Assembly (NCBI RefSeq): GCF_024218775.1
Contig: NZ_CP100404.1
Coordinates: 2,480,001-2,544,000 of the forward strand
Length of the DNA stretch: 64,000 nt
Direction of reading: 5' to 3'
DNA from: Haloarcula marina
GTDB taxonomy: Archaea > Halobacteriota > Halobacteria > Halobacteriales > Haloarculaceae
The notes beneath the pieces were generated by a model. The model saw only the letters and a list, made by a program, of their open reading frames with translations, had not been told where the DNA came from and searched no databases. The position numbers and the translations under genes are program-made. The stretch's first letter is position 1. Every line of letters begins with the position of its first letter. Of the stretch, positions 25,264-33,180 are shown piece after piece.

Positions 25264-27728
25264 TCGTAGAACCGCTCTAGGGCCGCCCTCGCACCGTCTT
25301 TCGTCTTCAGGTATCGACGCCCACCGTCGGGCGTCCGCACCGTGTACTCGTACACCGAACTGTCCGGGTGGTACCACCGGTCGGCGTGGCGTTCGAGCGG
25401 GTCGTCCGACGCAGTTCGCGTGCCGCCGTCAGCGGTCTGCGGACGCGGTGGCCGGTCCATTTCGTCGTCCGTCGTCACCGTCGTGATGTCGCCCGTCTCG
25501 CCCGTCTCGCTCGTCCCGCCTCCGCCCGCCTCGACGAGGATGCCGCTATCCACGGGGTAGTCCGCGGGGATGCCGCTGTCCACATCGTCGCGGCGAGTGG
25601 CCTTCATCGTCTCGCGCATCAGAATCGCCTGCGTGTTGACGACGGCCTCGCCGTCGCGCGGGTACTGCTGGTCGTAGCTTCCGTCCGCGTTCATCGTCCA
25701 GCGCTTGCAGTTGTCGGCGAGGATGAGGTCCAAGTTGAACTTCAACTGTCGCCGTATCTCCGGGTCCTCGACGGGCGTGACCGCCTCGACGCGGCTATCG
25801 AGATTGCGGGTCATCCAGTCGGCGCTCCCGGTGTAGTACTCGGGGTCGCCGCCGTTCTCGAAGTAGAAGATGCGCGAGTGTTCGAGGAAGCGGCCGACGA
25901 CTGAGTGGACCGTGACGTTCTCGCTGATACCGTCGAGTCCCGGGCGGAGGCGACAGATGTCCCGCACCACGAGGTCTATCTCCACGCCCGCCATCGACGC
26001 CCGGTACAGTTCCTCGACCATCGCGGGGTCCTCCAGACCGTTGACCTTCACGACGATTCGAGCGGGCCGACCCTCCCGGGCGTGTTCGGCCTCGCGACGG
26101 ACGAACCGCGTGAACTCCCGGCGCATCGTCACCGGCGCGATGAGCAGTTTCCGGAACCGCTCGTCAAGTCCGGGGCCGGTGAAGAAGTTGAACAGCGTCA
26201 CGAGGTCCTGCCCGATGTCCCGGTCGGCCGTCAGCAGGCCGAGGTCGACGTACCCCTTCGCCGTCTCTGAGTGGTAGTTACCGGTCCCTACGTGGGAGTA
26301 GAGATTTACTCCGTCGTCTCCCTCGCGGACCACGAGCGCCGTTTTCGTGTGCGTCTTCAGGCCGATAGTCCCGTAGGCGACGTGGATGCCGTTCTCCTCC
26401 AGTCGACGGACCCACTCTAAGTTGTTCTGCTCGTCGAATCGGGCCTTCAATTCGACCATCACCGCCACCTGCTTGCCGTTCTCCGCCGCTTCGATGAGCG
26501 ACTGGATGATTTGGGAGTCGCTGGCGGTGCGGTAGATGGCCGCCTTCACCGCCAGCACGTCGGGGTCGTTGGCCGCCTCGTCGAGGAACCGCTGGACGGT
26601 GTCCCCGAAGTCGTGGTACGGGTGGTGGAGGAGGATGTCGCCCTCGTCGATGTCCTCGAAGACACTCTGCTGGTGGTCTTCCTCGTCGTCGCGTTCGAAC
26701 GCCGCCGGGCGGCGGTCGCGCAGTCGTGGATGTGGCTGTGGCGTCCACGGTTCGAGTTGCAGTTCCGGCCGGTCGAGGTCGGTCAGCAACATGAACTCCC
26801 GGTAGTCGAGCGGTCCCGGCAGGTCGTATATCTCCCGCTCGGCGAGGTCGAGTTGGTCTTTCAGCGTCTCGCGAATCCGCGGATGAGCGTCGTTCTCTAT
26901 CTCCATCCGGACGACGGTGGCGAAGCGGCGCTGTTCCAGCACTTCCTCGATCATGTCGATGAGGTCTTCGGCGACCTCCTCGTTGCGCCGGACCTCCGCG
27001 TTCCGGGTGAGACGGAACAGCGCGGTGTCGACGACTTCGACGTTCGGCAGGAGTAAATCGAGGTTGTTGCGGATGACGTCCTCGACGAGAACGTACGTCT
27101 CCTCGTCGCCGAGTTGGACGAGGCGCGGCCTGTTCGGCGGAATCTTGATGCGCGTGAACGTCGGTCCGTCGGTGTCGGCACGTCGGGTCAGCACCGCGAG
27201 CGAAAGCGACCGATTCGAGATGAACGGGAACGGGTGGGCGGGGTCGAACGATAGCGGCGTCAGCGTGGGGAGGACCGACTCCTCGAAGTAGTCGCGCATG
27301 CGTGAGCGCTGACTGGCGTTCAGGTCCTCGTAATCGCGCACGTCGATGCCCGCCTCGGCGAGCGCCGGGCGGAGCATGTCGCTGTAACAGTCCGCCTGCT
27401 TGGCGAGCATCGGGTCGAGGGTCTCGTGGACCTCCTCCCACTGTTCCAGCGGCGTTCGACCATCCGGACTCTCCTCGGAGATGCCCGCTTCGACTTGCTG
27501 TTTGAGGCCGCCGACCCGCTTCATCACGAACTCGTCTAAATTGCGGGTGACGATAGAGAGGAACCGCACCCGTTCGAGGAGCGGATTCCGCTCGTCCAGC
27601 GCCTCGTGCAGGACCCGACGCTGGAAGGCGAGTTCACTGAGTTCGCGGTTCAGATACAGGTCCGGGTCGGTCAGGTCGACGCCGTCGGGGTCGTACGGCG
27701 GGATGTCCAGTGGTTCCTCGAACGACAT
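25260..27728 (-). CDS. ppk1: Polyphosphate kinase 1 with C-terminal extension
   Basis: An 822-residue PPK1, which reversibly builds polyphosphate from ATP. The N-terminal domain begins LYLNRELSELAFQRRVL. Catalytic histidines by motif are His460 (LKTHTKTAL, matching E. coli His435), His479 (SHVGTGNYH) and His617 (FLEHSRIF). The canonical fold ends near residue 709; the remaining 110 residues are a disordered acidic/Gly-rich linker followed by a small segment (WYHPDSSVYEYTVRTPDG, then RRYLKTKDGARAALERFYD) not seen in bacterial PPK1. The ATG at 27728 shares a base with the stop of the upstream phosphatase gene (TGATG). Confidence 0.95.
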   Translation of the reverse strand: MSFEEPLDIPPYDPDGVDLTDPDLYLNRELSELAFQRRVLHEALDERNPLLERVRFLSIVTRNLDEFVMKRVGGLKQQVEAGISEESPDGRTPLEQWEEVHETLDPMLAKQADCYSDMLRPALAEAGIDVRDYEDLNASQRSRMRDYFEESVLPTLTPLSFDPAHPFPFISNRSLSLAVLTRRADTDGPTFTRIKIPPNRPRLVQLGDEETYVLVEDVIRNNLDLLLPNVEVVDTALFRLTRNAEVRRNEEVAEDLIDMIEEVLEQRRFATVVRMEIENDAHPRIRETLKDQLDLAEREIYDLPGPLDYREFMLLTDLDRPELQLEPWTPQPHPRLRDRRPAAFERDDEEDHQQSVFEDIDEGDILLHHPYHDFGDTVQRFLDEAANDPDVLAVKAAIYRTASDSQIIQSLIEAAENGKQVAVMVELKARFDEQNNLEWVRRLEENGIHVAYGTIGLKTHTKTALVVREGDDGVNLYSHVGTGNYHSETAKGYVDLGLLTADRDIGQDLVTLFNFFTGPGLDERFRKLLIAPVTMRREFTRFVRREAEHAREGRPARIVVKVNGLEDPAMVEELYRASMAGVEIDLVVRDICRLRPGLDGISENVTVHSVVGRFLEHSRIFYFENGGDPEYYTGSADWMTRNLDSRVEAVTPVEDPEIRRQLKFNLDLILADNCKRWTMNADGSYDQQYPRDGEAVVNTQAILMRETMKATRRDDVDSGIPADYPVDSGILVEAGGGGTSETGETGDITTVTTDDEMDRPPRPQTADGGTRTASDDPLERHADRWYHPDSSVYEYTVRTPDGGRRYLKTKDGARAALERFYD

Positions 27729-28435
27729 CACTGAACCGGCGCGGCCCGGCGCGGTTCGACGATGCTGTCAGACGAACGCGAAACGTAGGTCTCTGGCGGT
27801 TCGACGACGACGAGTTCGTCGTTTCGGTAGTCGTAGGCGGTCAGTTGGCCGCCGTAGACACAGCCGGTGTCGAGGCCGACGGCGTGGTCGGTGACGAACG
27901 GTTCGGCGAGAACCGTGTGGCCGAAGAACACGCGGGGAAACTCCCGTCGCGTCTCGAACCAGTAGGGGCGGTCGTAGCTCCCGTCGGGGACCAGCGACCG
28001 GTTGTTCAGCAGTTCGGTGAGCGAGTGTTCGACCAGCGATTTGCGGTGGTCGACGCCGCCGTGGGCCACGAGCACGTCGTCCCACGAGATGATGGCGGGC
28101 ATCGACTCGACGAACGCGAGGTCCTCGTCGGTCAGCGCGTCGATGGTCTTGCGCCCATCGACGAGTTTCTGTTCGTTGTTGCCGCGAACGCTGACGAGGT
28201 TGTCCCGTTCGCGCACGATGTCGACGACACCCTTGCTGTCCGGTCCCTTCCGAACGAGGTCGCCGACGAAGACGACGAGGTCGTCGGCCGAGGGGTCCAG
28301 TTCGTCGAGCAAGCGCTCCAACGTCCCGCGGCACCCGTGGACGTCGCCGACGACGAAGATGTCGTCCCACTGCGTGCTGTCGATACGTCGGTGCGATGCG
28401 TCGATAGTCGGATTGAGCGTCGGTTCTGGTACCAT
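27728..28435 (-). CDS. PPP-family metallophosphatase coupled to ppk
   Basis: A 235-residue calcineurin-like phosphoesterase of the PPP type. Motifs: IFVVGDVHGC (GDxHG), VFVGDLVRKGP (GDxVxxG), VRGNNEQ (GNHE variant with Asn), LVAHGGV and VFFGHTV. These supply the two-metal centre of serine/threonine phosphatases and symmetrical diadenosine tetraphosphatase-like enzymes. It overlaps ppk1 by one base and must be cotranscribed with it, so a role in polyphosphate or nucleotide-phosphate turnover is plausible but not shown. The GNNE replacement is found in some PrpA-like proteins. A TATA-like CTAATATAAAATA lies about 60-75 bp upstream. Confidence 0.85.
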   Translation of the reverse strand: MVPEPTLNPTIDASHRRIDSTQWDDIFVVGDVHGCRGTLERLLDELDPSADDLVVFVGDLVRKGPDSKGVVDIVRERDNLVSVRGNNEQKLVDGRKTIDALTDEDLAFVESMPAIISWDDVLVAHGGVDHRKSLVEHSLTELLNNRSLVPDGSYDRPYWFETRREFPRVFFGHTVLAEPFVTDHAVGLDTGCVYGGQLTAYDYRNDELVVVEPPETYVSRSSDSIVEPRRAAPVQ

Positions 28436-28577
28436 GGATGCGGTTCGCCACCTCGCTGGCGGTCCTTGTTCGACGTATGCCCGCGTCCGGCTTAGGTATT
28501 TTATATTAGAGATATATATCGGTATGTAGCATCTCTCGAACGACCGACTGCGTGGTATGTGGCAACAACCACCAAAC

Positions 28578-28584
28578 TTTATAG
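28578..28584 (+). promoter_or_regulatory. TATA box of putative small RNA
   Basis: TTTATAG matches the haloarchaeal TATA consensus. Its centre is about 25 bp before 28605-28606, exactly where the long stem begins. Confidence 0.55.
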
Positions 28585-28604
28585 TAAATTATAGTGTAGT
28601 ATCA

Positions 28605-28694
28605 GTAGCGTGCAGCTAGCGCCTCGATAAACAGAGGTTCGTCAGTCAGATTCTGCACGCTACCTCACGGCGGCCTTGCACCAGCCGCCGTTTT
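28605..28694 (+). ncRNA. Putative structured small RNA (about 90 nt)
   Basis: GTAGCGTGCAG (28605-28615) pairs perfectly with CTGCACGCTAC (28653-28663), an 11-bp closing stem. Inside, CCTC (28622-28625) can pair with GAGG (28634-28637), leaving two internal single-stranded regions. A second hairpin, CGGCGGC (28668-28674) with GCCGCCG (28684-28690), follows and is trailed by TTTT (28691-28694). A TATA box lies at the right distance upstream. Promoter, stem starting at the predicted first base and terminator all agree on the plus strand. I do not recognise the RNA: it is too short for 7S or RNase P RNA, and no C/D boxes or clear H/ACA pattern is visible. Confidence 0.5.
28668..28694 (+). terminator. 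Hairpin plus T-run ending the putative small RNA
   Basis: A perfect 7-bp GC stem with a 9-nt loop is followed immediately by four T residues on the plus strand. No gene on the plus strand lies upstream within reach, except the putative RNA. Confidence 0.5.
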
Positions 28695-28759
28695 CCGAAA
28701 CTATCGGCAGTGAGACCTCTCTACGGAAGAGGAGAAGCCGAGAGAACGTCGCGGCGGCG

Positions 28760-29131
28760 TTATTCGACGACGACGGCGTTGACCTGCCCGTCCTGCCCGG
28801 GGCGGGACGTGACGCGGGCCTTGCCTTCGGAGGTCTCGACGATAGCGCCCTTCGTGATGATGTTTCGGCGGGCGTAGTTCGGGTTCGAGGGGTTCTCGAC
28901 GACTTGCTCGATGGTCGCCTCGTGGGACTCGGCGCCGTCGGCGACGGTGGCGATGTCGGTGGTGACCGCGCGGACCTTCTCGGTGTTGCCGCGAGCGTCG
29001 ACGACCTTCAGTTTGCGGTCGCCGACCTGCGTCTCGGTGGATTCGCGGCCGAGTTCGTGCTTTTTCTTCTTGTGGTTCGGGCGTCGTCGACCGCCTGTCC
29101 GCTTGCGAGGGGAGCGTCCCTGGTCTTTCAT
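28760..29131 (-). CDS. rps8e: 30S ribosomal protein S8e
   Basis: A 123-residue archaeal/eukaryotic-type small-subunit protein. The basic N-terminus KDQGRSPRKRTGGRRRPNHK binds rRNA, ARRNIITKGAIVET and VTSRPGQDGQVNAVVVE are conserved C-terminal strands. It stands apart from the ribosomal cluster at 39-53 kb, which is normal for S8e in haloarchaea. It is divergent from the DUF2240-like gene. Confidence 0.97.
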   Translation of the reverse strand: MKDQGRSPRKRTGGRRRPNHKKKKHELGRESTETQVGDRKLKVVDARGNTEKVRAVTTDIATVADGAESHEATIEQVVENPSNPNYARRNIITKGAIVETSEGKARVTSRPGQDGQVNAVVVE

Positions 29132-29253
29132 ACCCGATGCATGTCCCAGCGGCTACTTGAACCGTTCGATGCCGGACCGCGGGTGTGTGTCTGTGTGACG
29201 GACATTGGGGCCAATCGCAATCGTTACCCGACGGCCAGTCGGTGTCACCAACG

Positions 29254-29694
29254 ATGAGTCTGAAGACGGCCGTGGCCGCGCCGTTTCGCCAGCGCGGGAC
29301 CGACAGCATGGCCGAGAGCGAGTTCGTCGTGGCCCTCTCGCTGGACCGCAACTGGTTCTCGCCCGACCAGGCGAAGACGCTGGTCGACGTGGCCGCCAGC
29401 GAGGGCCTCGTCGAACACGACGGGGATTCGCTGGTAGTCACCTTCGACGCCGCCGGAGTCGACGTTCCCGACGGCTTCGCGCCGGGAGAGGAAGTGCTCC
29501 GCTCGCGGTCGACGTTCGAACGCGTTCTCGACGCCGTCGTCGAAAGCGGCGTCGAGAAACAGGACGCCGTGGCCGGCATCAATAGCTTGCAGTCCGAACT
29601 CGGCGTGACGCTGGAGGCGGCCGCCGTCGTCTACGCCCGCAGCGAGGGCGTGGCCGTCGAGAGCATCGCGGCCGAGGCACGGGAGGACATCTGA
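29254..29694 (+). CDS. DUF2240-family protein
   Basis: A 146-residue protein starting MSLKTAVAAPFRQRGTDSM. The pattern of an N-terminal helical segment, SLDRNWFSPDQAKTLVDVAASEGL and a C-terminal helical part (VEKQDAVAGINSLQSELG) matches the archaeal DUF2240 family, which looks like a winged-helix or helical protein of unknown function. The upstream extension to 29185 is not favoured. Its stop overlaps the start of the next gene (TGATG, 29692-29696), so the two form an operon. Confidence 0.8.
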   Translation: MSLKTAVAAPFRQRGTDSMAESEFVVALSLDRNWFSPDQAKTLVDVAASEGLVEHDGDSLVVTFDAAGVDVPDGFAPGEEVLRSRSTFERVLDAVVESGVEKQDAVAGINSLQSELGVTLEAAAVVYARSEGVAVESIAAEAREDI

Positions 29695-30044
29695 TGGTCG
29701 ACGACCGAGTCACGGACGGCACGCGCATCGGGCAGTTGCTCGCTTCGGAGTTGACTGGCCTCCGGCGGGGGCCACTCGGAATGGTCGAAGTCGTCGACGC
29801 CGACCCCGACGTGGAACCGACGGCCGAGGGCGCGTTCGCCTACGGCGTCGAGGCCGACGAACAGCGAATCGGCGCCGTCTACGTCACGCCCGAGACGGCG
29901 GAGTTCCGCACGGCATCGGCGCTCACTATCGAGTTCGACAGAGACGACGTGACCGTGGACGAACGGGACGGAGAGACGGTCGTCGTCGCACACAGCGGGG
30001 CCGCTGTCAAGGCGCTGGTCGACGCCGTGGCCGACGCGCTGTGA
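29694..30044 (+). CDS. Conserved haloarchaeal protein, function unknown
   Basis: A 116-residue acidic protein with alternating beta strands and helices (GMVEVVDADPDV, FAYGVEADEQRIGAVYVTPE, LTIEFDRDDVTVDE) ending in the helix AVKALVDAVADAL. No motif that I recognise. It is translationally coupled to the DUF2240-like gene, which suggests a shared process or complex. The stop lies only 3 bp from the stop of the convergent membrane-protein gene. Confidence 0.72.
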   Translation: MVDDRVTDGTRIGQLLASELTGLRRGPLGMVEVVDADPDVEPTAEGAFAYGVEADEQRIGAVYVTPETAEFRTASALTIEFDRDDVTVDERDGETVVVAHSGAAVKALVDAVADAL

Positions 30045-30047
30045 GAA

Positions 30048-30530
30048 TCAGGCCGACTGCGGGTTCGAGAGTCGCTCGCTCGTCCACGCGATGAACCCGG
30101 TGAGGACGAGCGCCGACCCGACGAACGCCATCGTCGCGGCCGTCGCCAACACCAGTACGGACAGTCCGAGCGGCGACCCGAGCGCCATCACCACTGGCGA
30201 GAGCGTGATACAGAACGCGCCGACGGCGACGGCCTGCCGTTGTTTCGTCGAGAGGTTCACGCCGAGGTGAAAGTGCGACTGCGCGGGCGGGTCCGGGGCC
30301 GCCAGGCCGAGACAGAACAGCGGGACGCCGACGAAGACGAGCGTCGCGGCCACGGCGTTCGCCCAGAAGGCGAGCGGGTCCGTACTCGGGATGAGAGACA
30401 GCAGCGCCCCGGCCACGAGCAGTGAGACGCCGACGACGATACCGAACGGTCGAAGCCGCGAATCCTCGAGCGCCGCGCCGAGACTGGGGAGTGTCTCCGC
30501 GACGTGCCCGACGTCGAGGGAACGGTCCAT
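30048..30530 (-). CDS. Four-helix membrane protein, function unknown
   Basis: 160 residues with about 45 soluble N-terminal residues followed by four hydrophobic segments: FGIVVGVSLLVAGALLSLI, AVAATLVFVGVPLFCLGLAA, AVAVGAFCITLSPVVMALGS and VLATAATMAFVGSALVLTGF. The loop DPPAQSHFHLGVNLSTKQRQ is polar. No functional motif. The ATG at 30530 is the only reasonable start. The gene is divergent from pyrF. Confidence 0.7.
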   Translation of the reverse strand: MDRSLDVGHVAETLPSLGAALEDSRLRPFGIVVGVSLLVAGALLSLIPSTDPLAFWANAVAATLVFVGVPLFCLGLAAPDPPAQSHFHLGVNLSTKQRQAVAVGAFCITLSPVVMALGSPLGLSVLVLATAATMAFVGSALVLTGFIAWTSERLSNPQSA

Positions 30531-30646
30531 ACCGTCGCTTGCCCGCCCACGGTGAAATAGTCGACGGACCCAGTTATCAAATTTGATTTCTGGAGGGGGC
30601 GCGACAGAAGGAAACGCTTGTATCCGTCCCCATCGCGGCTGTACAT

Positions 30647-31474
30647 ATGCACTTCTTCGACCGGCTTCACGACCGAATCGTGACCGCCGACAGCGTCGTT
30701 TCGGTGGGACTGGACCCTGACCCGGACAGGCTTCCCGAGACCGTACGGGACGCCGACCTGCCGCGCTGGCAGTTCAACCGCCGCATCATCGACGCGACGC
30801 ACGAACACGCCGCCTGCTACAAGCCCAACGCCGCGTTCTACGAGGACGCCGACGGCTGGCGGGCGCTCCGTGAGACCATCGCGTACGCCCACGGCAAGGA
30901 CGTGCCGGTCCTGCTGGACGCCAAGCGCGGCGACATCGGCAACACCGCCCGCCAGTACGCCCGGATTCTCGACGACGAATACGGCCCCGCCGCCGACGCC
31001 ATCACCGTCAACCCGTTCCTCGGCCGCGACTCGCTGGAACCGTTCCTCCAACAGGCGGAGAAGGGCGTGTTCGTCCTCGGTCGCACCTCCAACCCCGGCG
31101 GCGCGGACCTCCAGGACCTCGAACTGGCCTCCGGCGAGAAACTGTACGAGCGAGTCGTCCACCTCGCGGACCTCTGGAACGACAACGGCAACGTCGGCCT
31201 CGTCGTCGGCGCGACGGCCCCCGAAGAGTTGGCGGAGATACGCGAACTCGTCCCCGACATCCCGTTCCTCGTTCCCGGCGTGGGCGCACAGGGCGGCGAC
31301 GCCGAAGCGGCCGTCGAGCACGGCCTCGCCGACGGCGTCGGCCTCGTCAACTCCTCGCGGGGCATCATCTTCGCGGGCGAGGACGCCGCGAACCGGGGCA
31401 CGCCCGAGAAGTTCTTCGAGGCGGCGGGACAGTCCGCGAAGCAACTCAAAGAGCAGTTGAACAGATTCCGCTGA
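30647..31474 (+). CDS. pyrF: Orotidine 5'-phosphate decarboxylase
   Basis: A 275-residue enzyme of the longer (type 2) PyrF group that converts OMP to UMP in pyrimidine synthesis. SVGLDPDPDRLP holds the N-terminal Asp, and VLLDAKRGDIGNTARQYA carries the catalytic Lys-Asp network of the family. FVLGRTSNPGG and FLVPGVGAQGGD form the phosphate-binding part of the TIM barrel. No other pyr genes are adjacent. The ATG at 30647 has the AT-rich ACGCTTGTATCC about 25 bp upstream. Confidence 0.95.
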   Translation: MHFFDRLHDRIVTADSVVSVGLDPDPDRLPETVRDADLPRWQFNRRIIDATHEHAACYKPNAAFYEDADGWRALRETIAYAHGKDVPVLLDAKRGDIGNTARQYARILDDEYGPAADAITVNPFLGRDSLEPFLQQAEKGVFVLGRTSNPGGADLQDLELASGEKLYERVVHLADLWNDNGNVGLVVGATAPEELAEIRELVPDIPFLVPGVGAQGGDAEAAVEHGLADGVGLVNSSRGIIFAGEDAANRGTPEKFFEAAGQSAKQLKEQLNRFR

Positions 31475-31478
31475 CCGC

Positions 31479-31682
31479 TCAGAATCGGTAGGTGTCGACG
31501 CCGTCGGGACCCCGCTCAGGGATATCTCGCCTGCTCGGGTCGCCGTCGACGTCGGCGCGACACTCGACGCACAGGCCCGTCTCGGCGTCCCAGTGGCGGT
31601 CACAGACGAGTTTCCCACACCGGTCGCACCCGTGGTCGACGTTCAGGCGTTCGCAGATGGCACACAGGCCCGAGAGGCTCAT
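31479..31682 (-). CDS. Small HIT-type zinc-finger protein
   Basis: A 67-residue protein beginning MSLSGLCAICERLNVDHGCD. The cysteine and histidine pattern C-x2-C, C-x2-C, C-x2-H and C-x2-C within residues 7-43 resembles the HIT/treble-clef zinc finger and would bind two zinc ions in cross-brace fashion. The C-terminal part is acidic and extended. Related short proteins are widespread in Euryarchaeota without assigned function. The stop lies 5 bp from the pyrF stop on the other strand. The open frame runs far upstream, but only as the antisense of the J-domain gene. Confidence 0.78.
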   Translation of the reverse strand: MSLSGLCAICERLNVDHGCDRCGKLVCDRHWDAETGLCVECRADVDGDPSRRDIPERGPDGVDTYRF

Positions 31683-31766
31683 ATGAATTTGTAGTGCAGT
31701 CATCATCTTGAAGGCTTGGGGCCGACAGGCGAGACGCTTACCTGTCTCTGGACCAAAAGGCGATTC

Positions 31767-32333
31767 GTGCAGTACGACCGGGTCATAACGGGCGTCGCCG
31801 CCGTGTTCGCGGTGCTGACAGCCACGCTGACGGTGGTCGGCCTCCTCGTCAATCCGGCCGTCCTCTTTCTCGCGCTCATGTTCGGCGCGTCGACGTACTT
31901 CATGTACTACCACCTGAGCGGGAAGATGGCGTCTGACCTGTACGAGCGAGTCGAGCGCCGGGCCGCGGGCGGCGGTCGCGCTGGCGGACGACGCAACACC
32001 AGTCGCGGCGGGTTCGGGGCCGGACCGCGCGAGAACCGCCGCCGGACGCGGGTCGGGCAGGCCGCCCAACAGGCACGACAGGCCCGACAACGCGGCGGGC
32101 GACGGCAACGCACGCAACAGCGACAGCGTCGTCGCCGAACCGTCCAGCAGTCCTCTGGGCCGACCGTCCGGGAAGCGTACGACCGTCTCGGACTGGACGC
32201 GGGAGCGGACCAAACGGCCGTCAAAGAGGCGTACCGAGAACGCGTCAAGGAGGTCCATCCCGACACCGACACCGGGAGCGAAGCGGAGTTCAAACGCGTC
32301 AAGGCCGCCTACGAGACGCTGACGGACGACTGA
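31767..32333 (+). CDS. Membrane-anchored J-domain protein
   Basis: About 188 residues, starting with GTG at 31767 (MQYDRVITG). Two hydrophobic segments (GVAAVFAVLTATLTVVGLLV and AVLFLALMFGASTYFMYYHL) anchor it. An Arg/Gln/Gly-rich linker (about 65-130) leads to a C-terminal J domain (about 133-188), with the hallmark HPD in KEVHPDTD and the helices TVREAYDRLGL and FKRVKAAYETL. J domains stimulate Hsp70 (DnaK) ATPase. It lacks the zinc and C-terminal domains of DnaJ, so it is a membrane co-chaperone that recruits DnaK locally. The client is unknown. Confidence 0.82.
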   Translation: MQYDRVITGVAAVFAVLTATLTVVGLLVNPAVLFLALMFGASTYFMYYHLSGKMASDLYERVERRAAGGGRAGGRRNTSRGGFGAGPRENRRRTRVGQAAQQARQARQRGGRRQRTQQRQRRRRTVQQSSGPTVREAYDRLGLDAGADQTAVKEAYRERVKEVHPDTDTGSEAEFKRVKAAYETLTDD

Positions 32334-32376
32334 CGCCGACCGCAACCGCCAAAGCCGTCGGTCCGTGAGTTTCGGT

Positions 32377-33060
32377 ATGACCGAGACGCCTCCCCTGCTG
32401 GTCGATATCGACGGGACGCTGACCGACGAGTCCCGCGCCGTCGACCCGCGCGTGTTCCCCGTCCTCCGAGAATGGCCCGAACCCGTCGTCATCGCGACGG
32501 GGAAGGCGATGCCGTTCCCCATCGGCCTCTGTGAGTTTCTGGGCATCGAGCGCACCGTCGTCGCGGAGAACGGCGGCGTCGTCTTCGTCGAAGCGACGGA
32601 CGAACTCCAGTTGCGCGGCGACCACGAGGCCGCACTCGCGGTGGGCGAGGCATACCGCGACTTGGGCCACGAACTCGGGTTCGGGGTCGTCGACCTGGCG
32701 AACCGCTGGCGGGAGACGGAACTGGTCGTCAGCCTCGACCAACCGCTGGCCCCGCTGAAACGACTCGCCGACGAGTACGGTCTCGTCGTCCTCGACACCG
32801 GATTCGCCTATCACGTCACCGACCCGAGCGTCGACAAGGGAACCGGACTCGAAGCCGTCTGCGACGAGTTGGGACTCGCTCCCGGCGGCTTTCTGGCGGT
32901 CGGAGACTCCGAGAACGACGCCGAAGCGTTCGACGTGGCGGGCGAGGCCGTCGCGGTGGCGAACGCCGACGCGACGGCGACGGCGCGGGCCGACCGCGTG
33001 ACCGACGCCGCGTACGCCGACGGGTTCCTCGAAGCGGTCGCACCGTATCGCCCGGCGTGA
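32377..33060 (+). CDS. Phosphoglycolate phosphatase (HAD, archaeal type)
   Basis: A 227-residue HAD-superfamily phosphatase with a C2-type cap. Motif I is LLVDIDGTLTDES (Asp nucleophile and acid/base Asp), motif II is VVIATGK, motif III Lys is in VDKGTGLEA, and motif IV is LAVGDSENDAEAF. It matches the archaeal TA0175-like phosphoglycolate phosphatase family, which removes phosphate from 2-phosphoglycolate. The ATG at 32377 fits the family; four more codons upstream are possible. It starts 43 bp after the J-domain gene on the same strand. Confidence 0.9.
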   Translation: MTETPPLLVDIDGTLTDESRAVDPRVFPVLREWPEPVVIATGKAMPFPIGLCEFLGIERTVVAENGGVVFVEATDELQLRGDHEAALAVGEAYRDLGHELGFGVVDLANRWRETELVVSLDQPLAPLKRLADEYGLVVLDTGFAYHVTDPSVDKGTGLEAVCDELGLAPGGFLAVGDSENDAEAFDVAGEAVAVANADATATARADRVTDAAYADGFLEAVAPYRPA

Positions 33061-33151
33061 CCGGGGGATTCGACAGGGGGTCCGTTACCGTGAGAGATAG
33101 AGCCACACAGTCGGATAAACACCGGTAAGCGGCCCCAAACCCGGGGAAACC

Positions 33152-33158
33152 TTTTATT
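33152..33158 (+). promoter_or_regulatory. TATA box of the GTPBP1-like gene
   Basis: TTTTATT lies 23-29 bp before the ATG at 33181, consistent with a leaderless transcript. Confidence 0.6.
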
Positions 33159-33180
33159 CGCCCCTCTGTTACGACTGGTC

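Larger units (their letters stand above)
28436..28759. other. Intergenic region carrying a putative small RNA gene
   Basis: A 324-bp spacer between the phosphatase start and the rps8e stop, both on the minus strand. The left part is AT-rich and holds the phosphatase promoter. The right part contains, on the plus strand, a TATA box, a long stem-loop and a terminator-like hairpin (listed separately). A direct repeat GGTATGT occurs near 28521 and 28554. No protein gene is evident. Confidence 0.7.

Noticed and set aside
28605-28663. Terminator of rps8e on the minus strand
   Set aside because: No T-run follows the stem on the minus strand; the T-run after the second hairpin and the TATA box both point to plus-strand transcription.
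28605-28694. H/ACA or C/D guide RNA
   Set aside because: No C, D, C' or D' boxes; an ANA box at the right place after the stem is not clear, so the class is left open.
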